A DNA stretch of 7,737 nt from Acidobacteriota bacterium (GCA_003131705.1 PKUY01000439.1:27800-35536); one strand, 5' to 3'. Shown: positions 1-6,485, numbered from the stretch's first letter. The notes: generated by a model from the sequence alone, not told the origin. A program made the numbers and translations.

Positions 1-1239
1 CGCGACCTGAAGCCCGAAAACGTGATGATCGACGCTCAGGGCAACGTGAAGATCATGGATTTCGGAATCGCGCGTTCGATGGAGACGATGACGCGCCTCA
101 CGGGCTCCATGGTCGGTACGCCAGCCTACATGGCTCCCGAACAGGTAAGCGGCAACCCAGTGGACTACCGAACCGACATCTACGCGCTTGGGCTGATCAT
201 GTACGAAGTTTTCACGGGGACGCCGGCGTTCCAAGCTGAGAACACCGTCGCTGTCGCCTTGAAACAGATGAACGAAGCTCCCGTGCCGCCGCACGAAATT
301 GATCCGACCGTGCCAGTAGCCGCCGAACGCGCAATTCTAAAATGTCTGGAAAAGGAACCGGCGAAACGCTTTCAGTCGATCGCGGAGGTTGAAAAGGGCC
401 TGCGCGCCCCAGGAGGTCCGTCGCTCGGGTCAGATCTCGCGAACATTACGTTTAATCCTTCAAGCCATGCTGCAACGTTTTCTCAAGCGCCGCGTGGGCT
501 TTCGGCTCCAGCGCCTAAGCGCACATCGCCGATCATTTGGGTGCTGCTGGGAGCGGGGTTGGTTCTCGCAGCGATGGGAGGATTGCGTGCCGAACAGCTC
601 GAAAAATTTGCGGTGACTTTACCTCCGCCGGCTTCGTTTCCGGCGCCCGGGCCGCCGGACTTCGCGCTCGAAATTCCTTCAGCCGAAACTTCTGCCGCAC
701 AACTCTTGGCAACCAATCCGGAGGCGGCGACTCGGCCTGACGAAAAACCTGCTGAGCCGAAACCCGCAGCCAAACCAAAATCGTCGGCGCGGACTGCAAA
801 CGAACATTCGCCGGAAGATGTTGCCGCCCCCGGTGAATCGGCCGGCGAATCGGCGCCTGCGAAGACACGGCCCGAACGCGCAGCCCTCGGCTTCGCAGCT
901 CCAGACCCTCGCCAGCGATTCGCCAGAGCGTTTGGCGAGGGCCAACCGGCGGCTCCCACTTCTGCAAATGGAAACGCCAGTTACGTCTGGGTGGCGCGAT
1001 ACGAGGTCAAGGATCGCGCGCAAGAGACGGCAAAGAAGATCGAGGATCTCGGGCTCCCGACAGTCGTGATACCAAGACACACCGAGAAGGGATCGTTTTT
1101 TGTGGTCTTGACCGGACCGTTTGGGGCAAAACGAATGCCAAGCGTTTTGCAGTGGCTCCAGACGCAGGGCTTTCCGAACGCGCGTCCTGTCGGCGGTCAG
1201 ACGGCCACTCGGAATCAAAATCAAAACCCGAATCCCTGA
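1..1239 (+). CDS. Transmembrane Ser/Thr protein kinase with C-terminal SPOR-like domain (5' end outside window)
   Basis: This is a Hanks-type kinase that would phosphorylate Ser/Thr on cytoplasmic partners. The first visible residues are the catalytic loop RDLKPEN (window residues 1-7), so the ATP-binding lobe lies upstream and the gene is cut by the window edge. The DFG metal-binding motif is at residues 20-22, followed by the activation segment ending in GTPAYMAPEQ and the helical C-lobe (WxxG-type region YALGLIMYEVFTG). A linker leads to one hydrophobic segment, about residues 175-195 (PIIWVLLGAGLVLAAMGG), then a Pro/Ala/Glu-rich spacer. Residues about 326-398 resemble a SPOR domain (YVWVARYEVKDRA ... 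FFVVLTGPFG). The tail is Asn/Gln/Pro-rich. By family knowledge SPOR domains bind peptidoglycan, so the protein may sense cell wall from the periplasm; that role is inferred. The stop codon overlaps a possible start of the phosphatase gene, suggesting one operon. Confidence 0.93.
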   Translation, partial: RDLKPENVMIDAQGNVKIMDFGIARSMETMTRLTGSMVGTPAYMAPEQVSGNPVDYRTDIYALGLIMYEVFTGTPAFQAENTVAVALKQMNEAPVPPHEIDPTVPVAAERAILKCLEKEPAKRFQSIAEVEKGLRAPGGPSLGSDLANITFNPSSHAATFSQAPRGLSAPAPKRTSPIIWVLLGAGLVLAAMGGLRAEQLEKFAVTLPPPASFPAPGPPDFALEIPSAETSAAQLLATNPEAATRPDEKPAEPKPAAKPKSSARTANEHSPEDVAAPGESAGESAPAKTRPERAALGFAAPDPRQRFARAFGEGQPAAPTSANGNASYVWVARYEVKDRAQETAKKIEDLGLPTVVIPRHTEKGSFFVVLTGPFGAKRMPSVLQWLQTQGFPNARPVGGQTATRNQNQNPNP

Positions 1240-1277
1240 TGATGTGCGGTCTGCGGGCCAGCGAACCGGCGACAACT

Positions 1278-2111
1278 ATGGCTATGAACATGGAAATCGG
1301 AGCGCAGAGCGACGTAGGCTATGTCCGCGAAAATAACGAAGACAGCTTCGGCTTAGCGCCGGAAATGAATCTCTTCGTCCTCTCAGACGGCATGGGCGGG
1401 CTGGCGTCGGGAGAAGTGGCCAGCCGTCTGGCGGTCGAGACGATCATCGAGTACTGCCGCGAAGCGGATGCAAACCCGTCGCAGCCTGCAGCCGGCGAGC
1501 GTATCGACGGAGTTTCTGAAATCTCGAATCGCCTCGCCAGCGCCGTAAGATTGGCCAATCAAATTGTGCACGAAGCCGCCGAACAAAATCCGGCCGGGCA
1601 GTCGATGGGTGCGACCGTGGTAGCAGTGCGCTTTACCGATGAGTGCATGAGCGTCGCGCACGTTGGTGACAGCCGAGTCTACCGGCTGCGGGGCGATGCT
1701 ATCGAACAGCTCACTCAAGACCATTCGTTTGTCGCCGAGGAGATTCGCCGGGGAAGAATGACCGCGGAAGAAGCCAGCGGCAGCAATTTGCAGAATGTGC
1801 TCGTTCGCGCTCTCGGCATCGAACCCGAGGTCGAAGTCGATGTCACCGAAGAGCTCGTGCAGGATGGCGATACGGTGCTTCTCTGCTCTGACGGACTCAC
1901 GCGCGAGCTCTCGGATCCGCAAATTGCCGCCGTGCTGGGAGAGCGCAACAACGCGCAGAAGGCCGCATCTCGACTCATCGAGCTCGCGAAACTCGCCGGG
2001 GGTGGAGACAATGTTACGGCCATCGTTATCCGCCGCGCTCCAACGGCCGGGGGGGAGTTCGCGCGGATCAGCCGCATAGGCAAATGGTTCAAGGATTCGC
2101 GTAGCAACTAA
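1278..2111 (+). CDS. PP2C-family (PPM) Ser/Thr protein phosphatase
   Basis: A metal-dependent phosphatase that removes phosphate from Ser/Thr, probably reversing the kinase encoded just upstream. With the start at 1278 it has 277 residues, the usual size of bacterial Stp/PrpC/PstP catalytic domains. All diagnostic motifs are visible: SDVGYVRENNED (11-22), with phosphate-binding Arg17; SDGMGG (36-41), with metal-binding Asp37; AHVGDSRVYRL (127-137); LTQDHSFV (145-152); CSDGLTREL (203-211), with metal ligand Asp205; and GGGDNVTAIV (241-250), with Asp244. No membrane segment is present, so it is cytosolic. The start is uncertain. The family normally begins a few residues before the SDxGxxR motif, which favours ATG at 1278, 1284 or 1290. 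An ATG at 1239 overlaps the kinase stop as TGATG and would add 13 residues. None of these has a clear Shine-Dalgarno, so translational coupling to the kinase is plausible. Confidence 0.93.
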   Translation: MAMNMEIGAQSDVGYVRENNEDSFGLAPEMNLFVLSDGMGGLASGEVASRLAVETIIEYCREADANPSQPAAGERIDGVSEISNRLASAVRLANQIVHEAAEQNPAGQSMGATVVAVRFTDECMSVAHVGDSRVYRLRGDAIEQLTQDHSFVAEEIRRGRMTAEEASGSNLQNVLVRALGIEPEVEVDVTEELVQDGDTVLLCSDGLTRELSDPQIAAVLGERNNAQKAASRLIELAKLAGGGDNVTAIVIRRAPTAGGEFARISRIGKWFKDSRSN

Positions 2112-2139
2112 GGGGCAGATTCGAGTCACATTTTTTCTT

Positions 2140-2145
2140 GGGAGG
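2140..2145 (+). promoter_or_regulatory. Strong Shine-Dalgarno of the FHA-domain gene
   Basis: GGGAGG lies in the gap after the phosphatase stop. It is six bases before an in-frame ATA at 2152 and eighteen bases before the first ordinary start codon, GTG at 2164. The position therefore argues that translation begins earlier than the GTG; see the FHA gene and the related finding. Confidence 0.7.
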
Positions 2146-2163
2146 ATTGAAATACCAAAGCTG

Positions 2164-2886
2164 GTGCTGAAATTCGAAAACTCCGTGCTGAAGGAGATCC
2201 CGGTGGGATCAAAAGAGGTGAGCATCGGGCGTTCGCCGGAGAACGCCATGGTCATCGACAACCCAGCAGTCTCGCACTACCACGCCCGCGTTTTCCACGA
2301 GGAAGACCGCTTGATGCTCGAGGATTTCGGCAGCATGAATGGGACTTTCGTAAACGGACAGCGAGTGAAGATGGTCACCCTGAAACCGGGAGACTCCGTC
2401 GCGATCGGCAAACATACGATCATGATCTCGGAATCGCGCGAGGCCGAAGGACTTCCCTCCGGAAACGGACATGCGAAGCCCGCCGCGCCGAAAATTAACG
2501 AGACCGTCATGCTGGACACCAAGGAGCGGCGCGAATTCTTGCAGAAAGTCGCGGCCGTGGGCGAAAGCTCGCAGGTAGCTCCGCGACGATTGAAGGTGCC
2601 GACACTCGTGGTGCGAAGCGGCAAAACCAATCGGGCGGAATACACGCTCAACGACAAGCTTACAGTCGTCGGAAAATCGGCGATGGCCACAGTCCGTCTC
2701 AAAGGCTGGTTCGCGCCGAAAGTTGCGGCGCAGATCAATCGACGCGAGAATAACTCGTACTACATCGGCGCGGCCGACAAGGTGCCAAGCGTCAACGGCC
2801 GGCCCATCACTCAACCGACTCTGCTTTCCTCGGGCGACACGATTGAGGTGGCGGGCATCCGCATGGAGTTCGTTTACCGCGACTAG
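2164..2886 (+). CDS. FHA-domain protein with a second, degenerate FHA-like domain
   Basis: FHA domains bind phospho-threonine peptides, so this protein is the likely reader or substrate of the upstream kinase-phosphatase pair. Numbered from GTG 2164 (240 residues), the N-terminal FHA domain spans about 1-88 with the canonical binding set: GRS (22-24), SHYH (37-40) and NG T (59-61, then VNG 63-65). A polar linker (about 90-142) contains NETVML around Thr114, a plausible kinase target. Residues about 146-239 repeat the FHA pattern: VVGKS (168-172), SVNGRPI (209-215) and a closing GDTIEVAGIRMEF strand. At the Ser/His positions, however, it has Pro185 and Ala188, so it probably does not bind phosphate. 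No signal peptide or membrane segment is visible. The start is odd: no ATG, GTG or TTG occurs in frame between the upstream stop (2077) and 2164, yet the ribosome binding site fits ATA at 2152, which would give IPKLVLKFEN as the N-terminus. Confidence 0.9.
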   Translation: MLKFENSVLKEIPVGSKEVSIGRSPENAMVIDNPAVSHYHARVFHEEDRLMLEDFGSMNGTFVNGQRVKMVTLKPGDSVAIGKHTIMISESREAEGLPSGNGHAKPAAPKINETVMLDTKERREFLQKVAAVGESSQVAPRRLKVPTLVVRSGKTNRAEYTLNDKLTVVGKSAMATVRLKGWFAPKVAAQINRRENNSYYIGAADKVPSVNGRPITQPTLLSSGDTIEVAGIRMEFVYRD

Positions 2887-2954
2887 ACGCAACAGCCCAT
2901 GGCGTGGGTTTCGCTCTCACGAAGCTTCGGCTCATCGCCGCGCGTCCATTGAAC

Positions 2955-2963
2955 TGGTATGAT
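2955..2963 (+). promoter_or_regulatory. Possible extended -10 promoter element before the small conserved gene
   Basis: TGGTATGAT fits the extended -10 pattern TGnTATAAT with one mismatch. No good -35 is seen 17 bases upstream (TCGCCG). Transcription would start near 2970 and leave a short leader of about 27 bases ahead of the gene at 2997. This is motif matching only. Confidence 0.3.
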
Positions 2964-2996
2964 TCCGCCATCACAAATATCACAAGGAGTTACAAC

Positions 2997-3239
2997 ATGT
3001 CTGAACCGAGCAAAGAAGAGCTGCTCGCTCGTATCGCGGAACTCGAAAAGCAGACAGGCGCACGGCCAAAAGGCAGCCTCGAATTCCGCGTCGGCGAGAA
3101 AGGTGGGGTAAGCGTTTACGGACTGGGACGATTTCCGGTGACGCTCTATTACGAACAGTGGACGCGCTTGCTGGACGCAGCTGCCGATATTCGCGCATTC
3201 CTCGAAGAAAACAAGAGCAGGCTGAAGTTGAAACCGTAA
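2997..3239 (+). CDS. Conserved small protein of unknown function (80 aa)
   Basis: The start is well supported: AAGGAG at 2984-2989 sits seven bases before ATG 2997, so the longer open frame reaching back to 2904 is not used. Residues 4-20 (PSKEELLARIAELEKQT) look like a short amphipathic or coiled-coil helix. A central beta-like block runs SLEFRVGEKGGVSVYGLG (27-44) and continues into RFPVTLYYEQW (45-55). A second helix follows (LLDAAADIRAFLEENKSRL, about 58-76). No Cys, no signal peptide and no membrane segment are present, so it is probably a small cytosolic protein. I recall similar GxxSVYGLGRFPVTLY-type hypothetical proteins in Acidobacteriota and possibly Cyanobacteria, but cannot verify this. 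I know of no function. It is 110 bases beyond the FHA gene and may be an independent unit. Confidence 0.85.
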   Translation: MSEPSKEELLARIAELEKQTGARPKGSLEFRVGEKGGVSVYGLGRFPVTLYYEQWTRLLDAAADIRAFLEENKSRLKLKP

Positions 3240-3258
3240 GGCTCCGCTGCCGCTTACG
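3235..3258. terminator. Possible bidirectional terminator hairpin between convergent genes
   Basis: CGTAAG (3235-3240) and CTTACG (3253-3258) form a perfect six-base inverted repeat with a 12-base loop. It lies exactly between the small conserved gene (its TAA stop is inside the left arm) and the etfA stop at 3260-3262. An extra AA/TT pair can form outside a C-T mismatch. The T tracts are short on both sides (TTT on +, GGTTTC on -), so a classical intrinsic terminator is only weakly supported. The location favours the call. Confidence 0.4.
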
Positions 3259-3259
3259 T

Positions 3260-4249
3260 TTAACTGCTCGGGGTTTTCTCGAGTTCTTCGATTAATGCGG
3301 GAACGATTTCGAACAGATCGCCTGCAACACCATAATCCGCGATTTCGAAAATCGGAGCGTTCTGATCCTTATTGATTGCCACGATGGTTCGCGAGCCCTT
3401 CATGCCGACGACATGCTGTATGGCTCCGCTAATGCCAAGTGCCAGATAGAGTTTCGGTACCACGGTTTGGCCCGAACTGCCGATTTGCCGGTCCATCGGC
3501 AGCCAGCCTTCGTCGCAGATCGGTCGCGACGCGGATATTTCCCCACCCAAAAGCTTCGCCAGTTTTTCGGCCATCGGAATATTTTCGGACGCTTTGATGC
3601 CGCGCCCAACCGAAACCAGTATGGGAGCCTGCGTGAGGTCCACGGCTTGCTTCGCTTCGCGGAAAAGCTCGAGCGGCTTGGTCCGAATCTGCTCGGGCTT
3701 TAAATCGGTGCTCACAGGCTTGACGGGCGCTTTGCCGCTGGCGTGCTTTGCGGCGAGGTCCGCGCGAAATGCGCCGGCCTGAAAAGATGCCGTCCACGGA
3801 GGCTCTCCCGTGAAAACGACGTCGGCGGACGTGCGTCCCTGAAACATTTGGCGGACGAAGATCAGCTTCCCGTTTTCCTGGCGATATCCGATGCAGTCGC
3901 CAATCATTCCCTTGCCGAGCGATGCTGCGAGTTTCGGCGCGAAGTCGCGCACTTGGTAAGTGTGCGGCAGCACAACTAGGTCAGGCTTCTGGCTTTCGAT
4001 TACTTGGCGCAACACGAGCGAAAAACCGTCGGGCGTGTATTCTGTGAGGAGATCGTGCTCGACGAGCAGAACTTCGTCGAGTTGGTAACCGGCAAGCTCG
4101 TCGGCGACTGCGCCAACGCCGGAACCGACAACAACTCCGGAAAGCGTCCCTTTCGATTGCTGCGCGATCCGTTGAGCAGCAGCCAAAGTCTCGAGGCTGA
4201 CTTTGTTCCATTTGCCGTCGCGCTGCTCGGTGATCAGTAGTATTTTCAT
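3260..4249 (-). CDS. etfA: Electron transfer flavoprotein, alpha subunit
   Basis: The alpha subunit carries the FAD of the ETF heterodimer, which takes electrons from acyl-CoA and related dehydrogenases and passes them to ETF:quinone oxidoreductase or another acceptor. It has 329 residues, normal for the family. The N-terminal part (1 to about 200) is the Rossmann-like domain (MKILLITEQRDGKW). The C-terminal FAD domain contains VGRGI (214-218), SRPICDEGWLP (241-251), RQIGSSGQTV (254-263), the ETF-alpha signature LYLALGISGAIQH (267-279) with His279, and AINKDQNAPIFEIADYG (291-307), which closes over the cofactor. It lies 68 bases downstream of etfB on the same strand, so the two are probably co-transcribed. 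The Shine-Dalgarno is weak: GGAAGG is 15 bases before the ATG. The start fits the usual MKILLI-type N-terminus. Confidence 0.97.
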   Translation of the reverse strand: MKILLITEQRDGKWNKVSLETLAAAQRIAQQSKGTLSGVVVGSGVGAVADELAGYQLDEVLLVEHDLLTEYTPDGFSLVLRQVIESQKPDLVVLPHTYQVRDFAPKLAASLGKGMIGDCIGYRQENGKLIFVRQMFQGRTSADVVFTGEPPWTASFQAGAFRADLAAKHASGKAPVKPVSTDLKPEQIRTKPLELFREAKQAVDLTQAPILVSVGRGIKASENIPMAEKLAKLLGGEISASRPICDEGWLPMDRQIGSSGQTVVPKLYLALGISGAIQHVVGMKGSRTIVAINKDQNAPIFEIADYGVAGDLFEIVPALIEELEKTPSS

Positions 4250-4317
4250 TATCGATTAGGTTTGCCTTCCGCTAGTTAATCCAAGGAATTCGTCATTCCG
4301 AAAAAAGCGCGAAATCT

Positions 4318-5091
4318 TTACAGTACGCGCGCCTCGTGCCGCAGCTTTTCGAGAAGCTTCGCCGCGATCTCTTTCGGCGAACCGGTGATGAATTCGGTCT
4401 GCTTCGTCTTCTGCGGCACGTAGATTCGCTCGACTTGCTGCGTGCGCGAATCCGCAATACCCAGCGACGCGCGCTCGACGGTCAATATTTCTTTCTTCTT
4501 GGCCGCCATAATGCCTTTGAGCGTGGCATAGCGCGGTTTGTTGATGCCTGACTGAATCGTGATGACTGCCGGGAGCGGAAGCTCGACCCACTGGAACCAG
4601 CCGGCCTCGAGCTCGCGTTTCAGTTTCATCCGACCATCGTTGACTTCAATCTGCATGATGATCGTCGCATGCGGCCGTCCGAGCAATTCAGCGAGCAGCA
4701 CGCCTGTCTGGCCGAAACCCTGGTCGTCGCTTTGAAGTCCGGTAAGGATCAGATCGAAGTTTTCGCCCTGAATTGCAGCGGCCAAAGAACGCGCGGAGCC
4801 GAGAGGATCCAGCTTGAAAAACTCGTTGTCAGAAATGTGAATTCCGCGGTCTGCGCCCTTCGCCAGAGCTTCCTTAATCGTTTGTTTCACGCGCTCCGGA
4901 CCCATCGAAACCGCGATAACTTCGCCGCCGTGCTTTTCTTTGAGGCGTAGCGCCTCTTCGAGAGCGAATCCATCCGGCTCGTTCGTCTCGAACCCAATGT
5001 CTGCTTCGCGAATCCATCCGCCGACCTCGGCAATCGCCAGCGGCGCGTCTTTCGCGGGAACTTGTTTTACGAAGACACCGATCTTCAACAT
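4318..5091 (-). CDS. etfB: Electron transfer flavoprotein, beta subunit
   Basis: The beta subunit binds AMP, packs against EtfA and carries the loop that docks onto partner dehydrogenases. It has 257 residues, the typical length. Visible hallmarks are the N-terminal strand LKIGVFVKQVP (2-12), the NEPDGFALEEALRLKE helix region (37-52), the nucleotide-binding segment TGLQSDDQGFGQTG (117-130), the ETF-beta signature around RELEAGWFQWVELPLPAVIT (159-178), and the conserved recognition loop LKGIMAAKKK (191-200). ATG 5091 matches the family start, but its GGAGG (5094-5098) is only two bases away, shorter than usual. The second codon, TTG, would have five-base spacing, so initiation there is possible. 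The upstream neighbour is fabF, separated by 106 bases holding a repeat-like element. No acyl-CoA dehydrogenase or ETF dehydrogenase is in the window. Confidence 0.97.
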   Translation of the reverse strand: MLKIGVFVKQVPAKDAPLAIAEVGGWIREADIGFETNEPDGFALEEALRLKEKHGGEVIAVSMGPERVKQTIKEALAKGADRGIHISDNEFFKLDPLGSARSLAAAIQGENFDLILTGLQSDDQGFGQTGVLLAELLGRPHATIIMQIEVNDGRMKLKRELEAGWFQWVELPLPAVITIQSGINKPRYATLKGIMAAKKKEILTVERASLGIADSRTQQVERIYVPQKTKQTEFITGSPKEIAAKLLEKLRHEARVL

Positions 5092-5145
5092 GACCTCCGT
5101 GCTAATCGCGGTGGAGCAATGAGAACCCGGCTATATTGCCGCCAG

Positions 5146-5181
5146 AGAGACCCCTCGGTCGCGATGCTCCCTCGGGATGAC
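5146..5181 (-). repeat. Intergenic repeat-like element (GTCATCCCGAGGGAG...CCGAGGGG)
   Basis: The spacer between fabF and etfB, read on the - strand, begins GTCATCCCGAGGGAGC and then has GCGACCGAGGGGTCTC. CCGAGGG thus occurs twice as a short direct repeat (+ strand CCCTCGG at 5152-5158 and 5169-5175). The overall form resembles a family of short dispersed elements that I recall between genes in Acidobacteriota genomes. Only one copy is in this window, so its repetitive nature is inferred, not seen. Confidence 0.4.
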
Positions 5182-5197
5182 GCCCCTCTTCGGTTCG

Positions 5198-6442
5198 TCA
5201 CTTTCCCATCCAGCGTTTGAACAGCAGCGATCCATTCGTCCCGCCAAAGCCGAAAGAATTCGAGAGCGCGTAAGTCACTTCCGCTTTTCGCGCATGGTTC
5301 GGGATGTAATCGAGGTCGCAAGCAGGATCGGGGTGTTCGTAATTGATCGTCGGTGGAAGGATTTGATCGCGGAGCGCAAGTACGCTAATGCCCGCTTCCA
5401 AGCCGCCCGCTCCGCCGAGAAGATGCCCCGTCATCGATTTAGTCGAGCTGATAGGAACTTTTTTCGCGCGGTCGCCGAAGACGCGCTTCAAAGCCACGGT
5501 TTCGATCGCGTCTCCGATCGGAGTCGAAGTGCCGTGCGCGTTGACGTAATCGACGTCATCCGGAGAAATCTTCGCATCCTTTATCGCCGCGAGCGCCACG
5601 CGATATCCGCCATCGCCGCCTTCGGCCGGCTGCGTGATGTGGTACGCGTCGCCCGACATTCCGTAACCGACGATTTCAGCGAGAATATTCGCGCCGCGGC
5701 GCTCGGCAAGTTCGAGCGATTCGAGAATCAACATGCCCGAGCCCTCGCCGACCACAAATCCTTCACGCTGCGCGTCAAACGGGCGGCTGGCGCGCTCCGG
5801 TTCATCGTTGCGTGTCGAAAGAGCGCGCATCGCGGCGAATCCGCCAATACCCATCGGCGTAATGGCCGCTTCCGAACCGCCTGCAATCATTATATCCGCG
5901 GCCGACCGTTGGATGATCTTGAACGCATCGCCCAGAGCGTGCGCCGACGCCGAGCAAGCCGTCGCCGTCGCCGAATTGGGACCTTTGGCGCCGTAGCGGA
6001 TCGACACGTTGCCCGATGCAAGATTCACGATTGCCGAGGGAATAAAAAACGGAGAAATTCTTCCGGGACCGCCCTGGAGATACTTGGAGTGTTCGCGCTC
6101 GATTACGTCGAATCCGCCGATGCCCGATCCGATATAAACGCCGGTGCTGTCCGCGATCTCCGGCGTAATTTCAAGACCGGCCATGCGCATGGCGAAATCG
6201 GACGCCGCCATGGCGAGCTGAATAAAACGGCCCATCTTCTTCAGCTCTTTTTTTTCGACCCAGTTCAGCGGATCGAAACCCTTCACTTCGCCTGCGATGC
6301 GGCAGTCGAACCCCGTCGCGTCAAAATGCGTGACCGGACCTATGCCGCTCTTTCCGGCAAGCAGATTGCGCCAGGACTCCTCGGTTCCGATACCGCAACC
6401 GCAGATGAGCCCAACGCCCGTCACAACAACTCGGCGGTTCAA
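5198..6442 (-). CDS. fabF: Beta-ketoacyl-ACP synthase II
   Basis: FabF condenses malonyl-ACP with acyl-ACP, adding two carbons per cycle in type II fatty acid synthesis in the cytosol. The 414-residue length is standard. The thiolase-fold active site is complete: nucleophile Cys163 in SATATACSASAH, His303 in VNAHGTSTPIGD, Lys335 and His340 in STKSMTGHLLGGAGG, and the glycine-rich gate SNSFGFGGTNGS (394-405). The N-terminus NRRVVVTGVGLI is typical. The Cys-His-His triad separates it from FabH-type (KAS III) enzymes. Length and sequence favour FabF over FabB, though the two are hard to tell apart by eye. The start codon is TTG (6440-6442), supported by AGGAGA (6451-6456) eight bases upstream. 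It follows acpP by 43 bases with no visible terminator, giving an acpP-fabF unit. Confidence 0.97.
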   Translation of the reverse strand: MNRRVVVTGVGLICGCGIGTEESWRNLLAGKSGIGPVTHFDATGFDCRIAGEVKGFDPLNWVEKKELKKMGRFIQLAMAASDFAMRMAGLEITPEIADSTGVYIGSGIGGFDVIEREHSKYLQGGPGRISPFFIPSAIVNLASGNVSIRYGAKGPNSATATACSASAHALGDAFKIIQRSAADIMIAGGSEAAITPMGIGGFAAMRALSTRNDEPERASRPFDAQREGFVVGEGSGMLILESLELAERRGANILAEIVGYGMSGDAYHITQPAEGGDGGYRVALAAIKDAKISPDDVDYVNAHGTSTPIGDAIETVALKRVFGDRAKKVPISSTKSMTGHLLGGAGGLEAGISVLALRDQILPPTINYEHPDPACDLDYIPNHARKAEVTYALSNSFGFGGTNGSLLFKRWMGK

Positions 6443-6485
6443 AGGGAACTTCTCCTGTTCAGGCTGGTACGACCGGTGGGACCGC

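Noticed and set aside
1383..2261. A 292-codon open frame on the - strand opposite the phosphatase gene
   Set aside because: It overlaps a gene with every PP2C motif intact, and its own translation shows no domain.
2904..2996. Upstream extension of the small conserved gene back to ATG 2904
   Set aside because: The AAGGAG seven bases before ATG 2997 and the unstructured look of the extra 31 residues favour the shorter protein.
4286..4300. GGAAT-tcgtc-ATTCC inverted repeat between etfB and etfA
   Set aside because: The stem is only five bases and no T-run follows in the direction of transcription; the run of T lies on the wrong side. It is not a convincing terminator.
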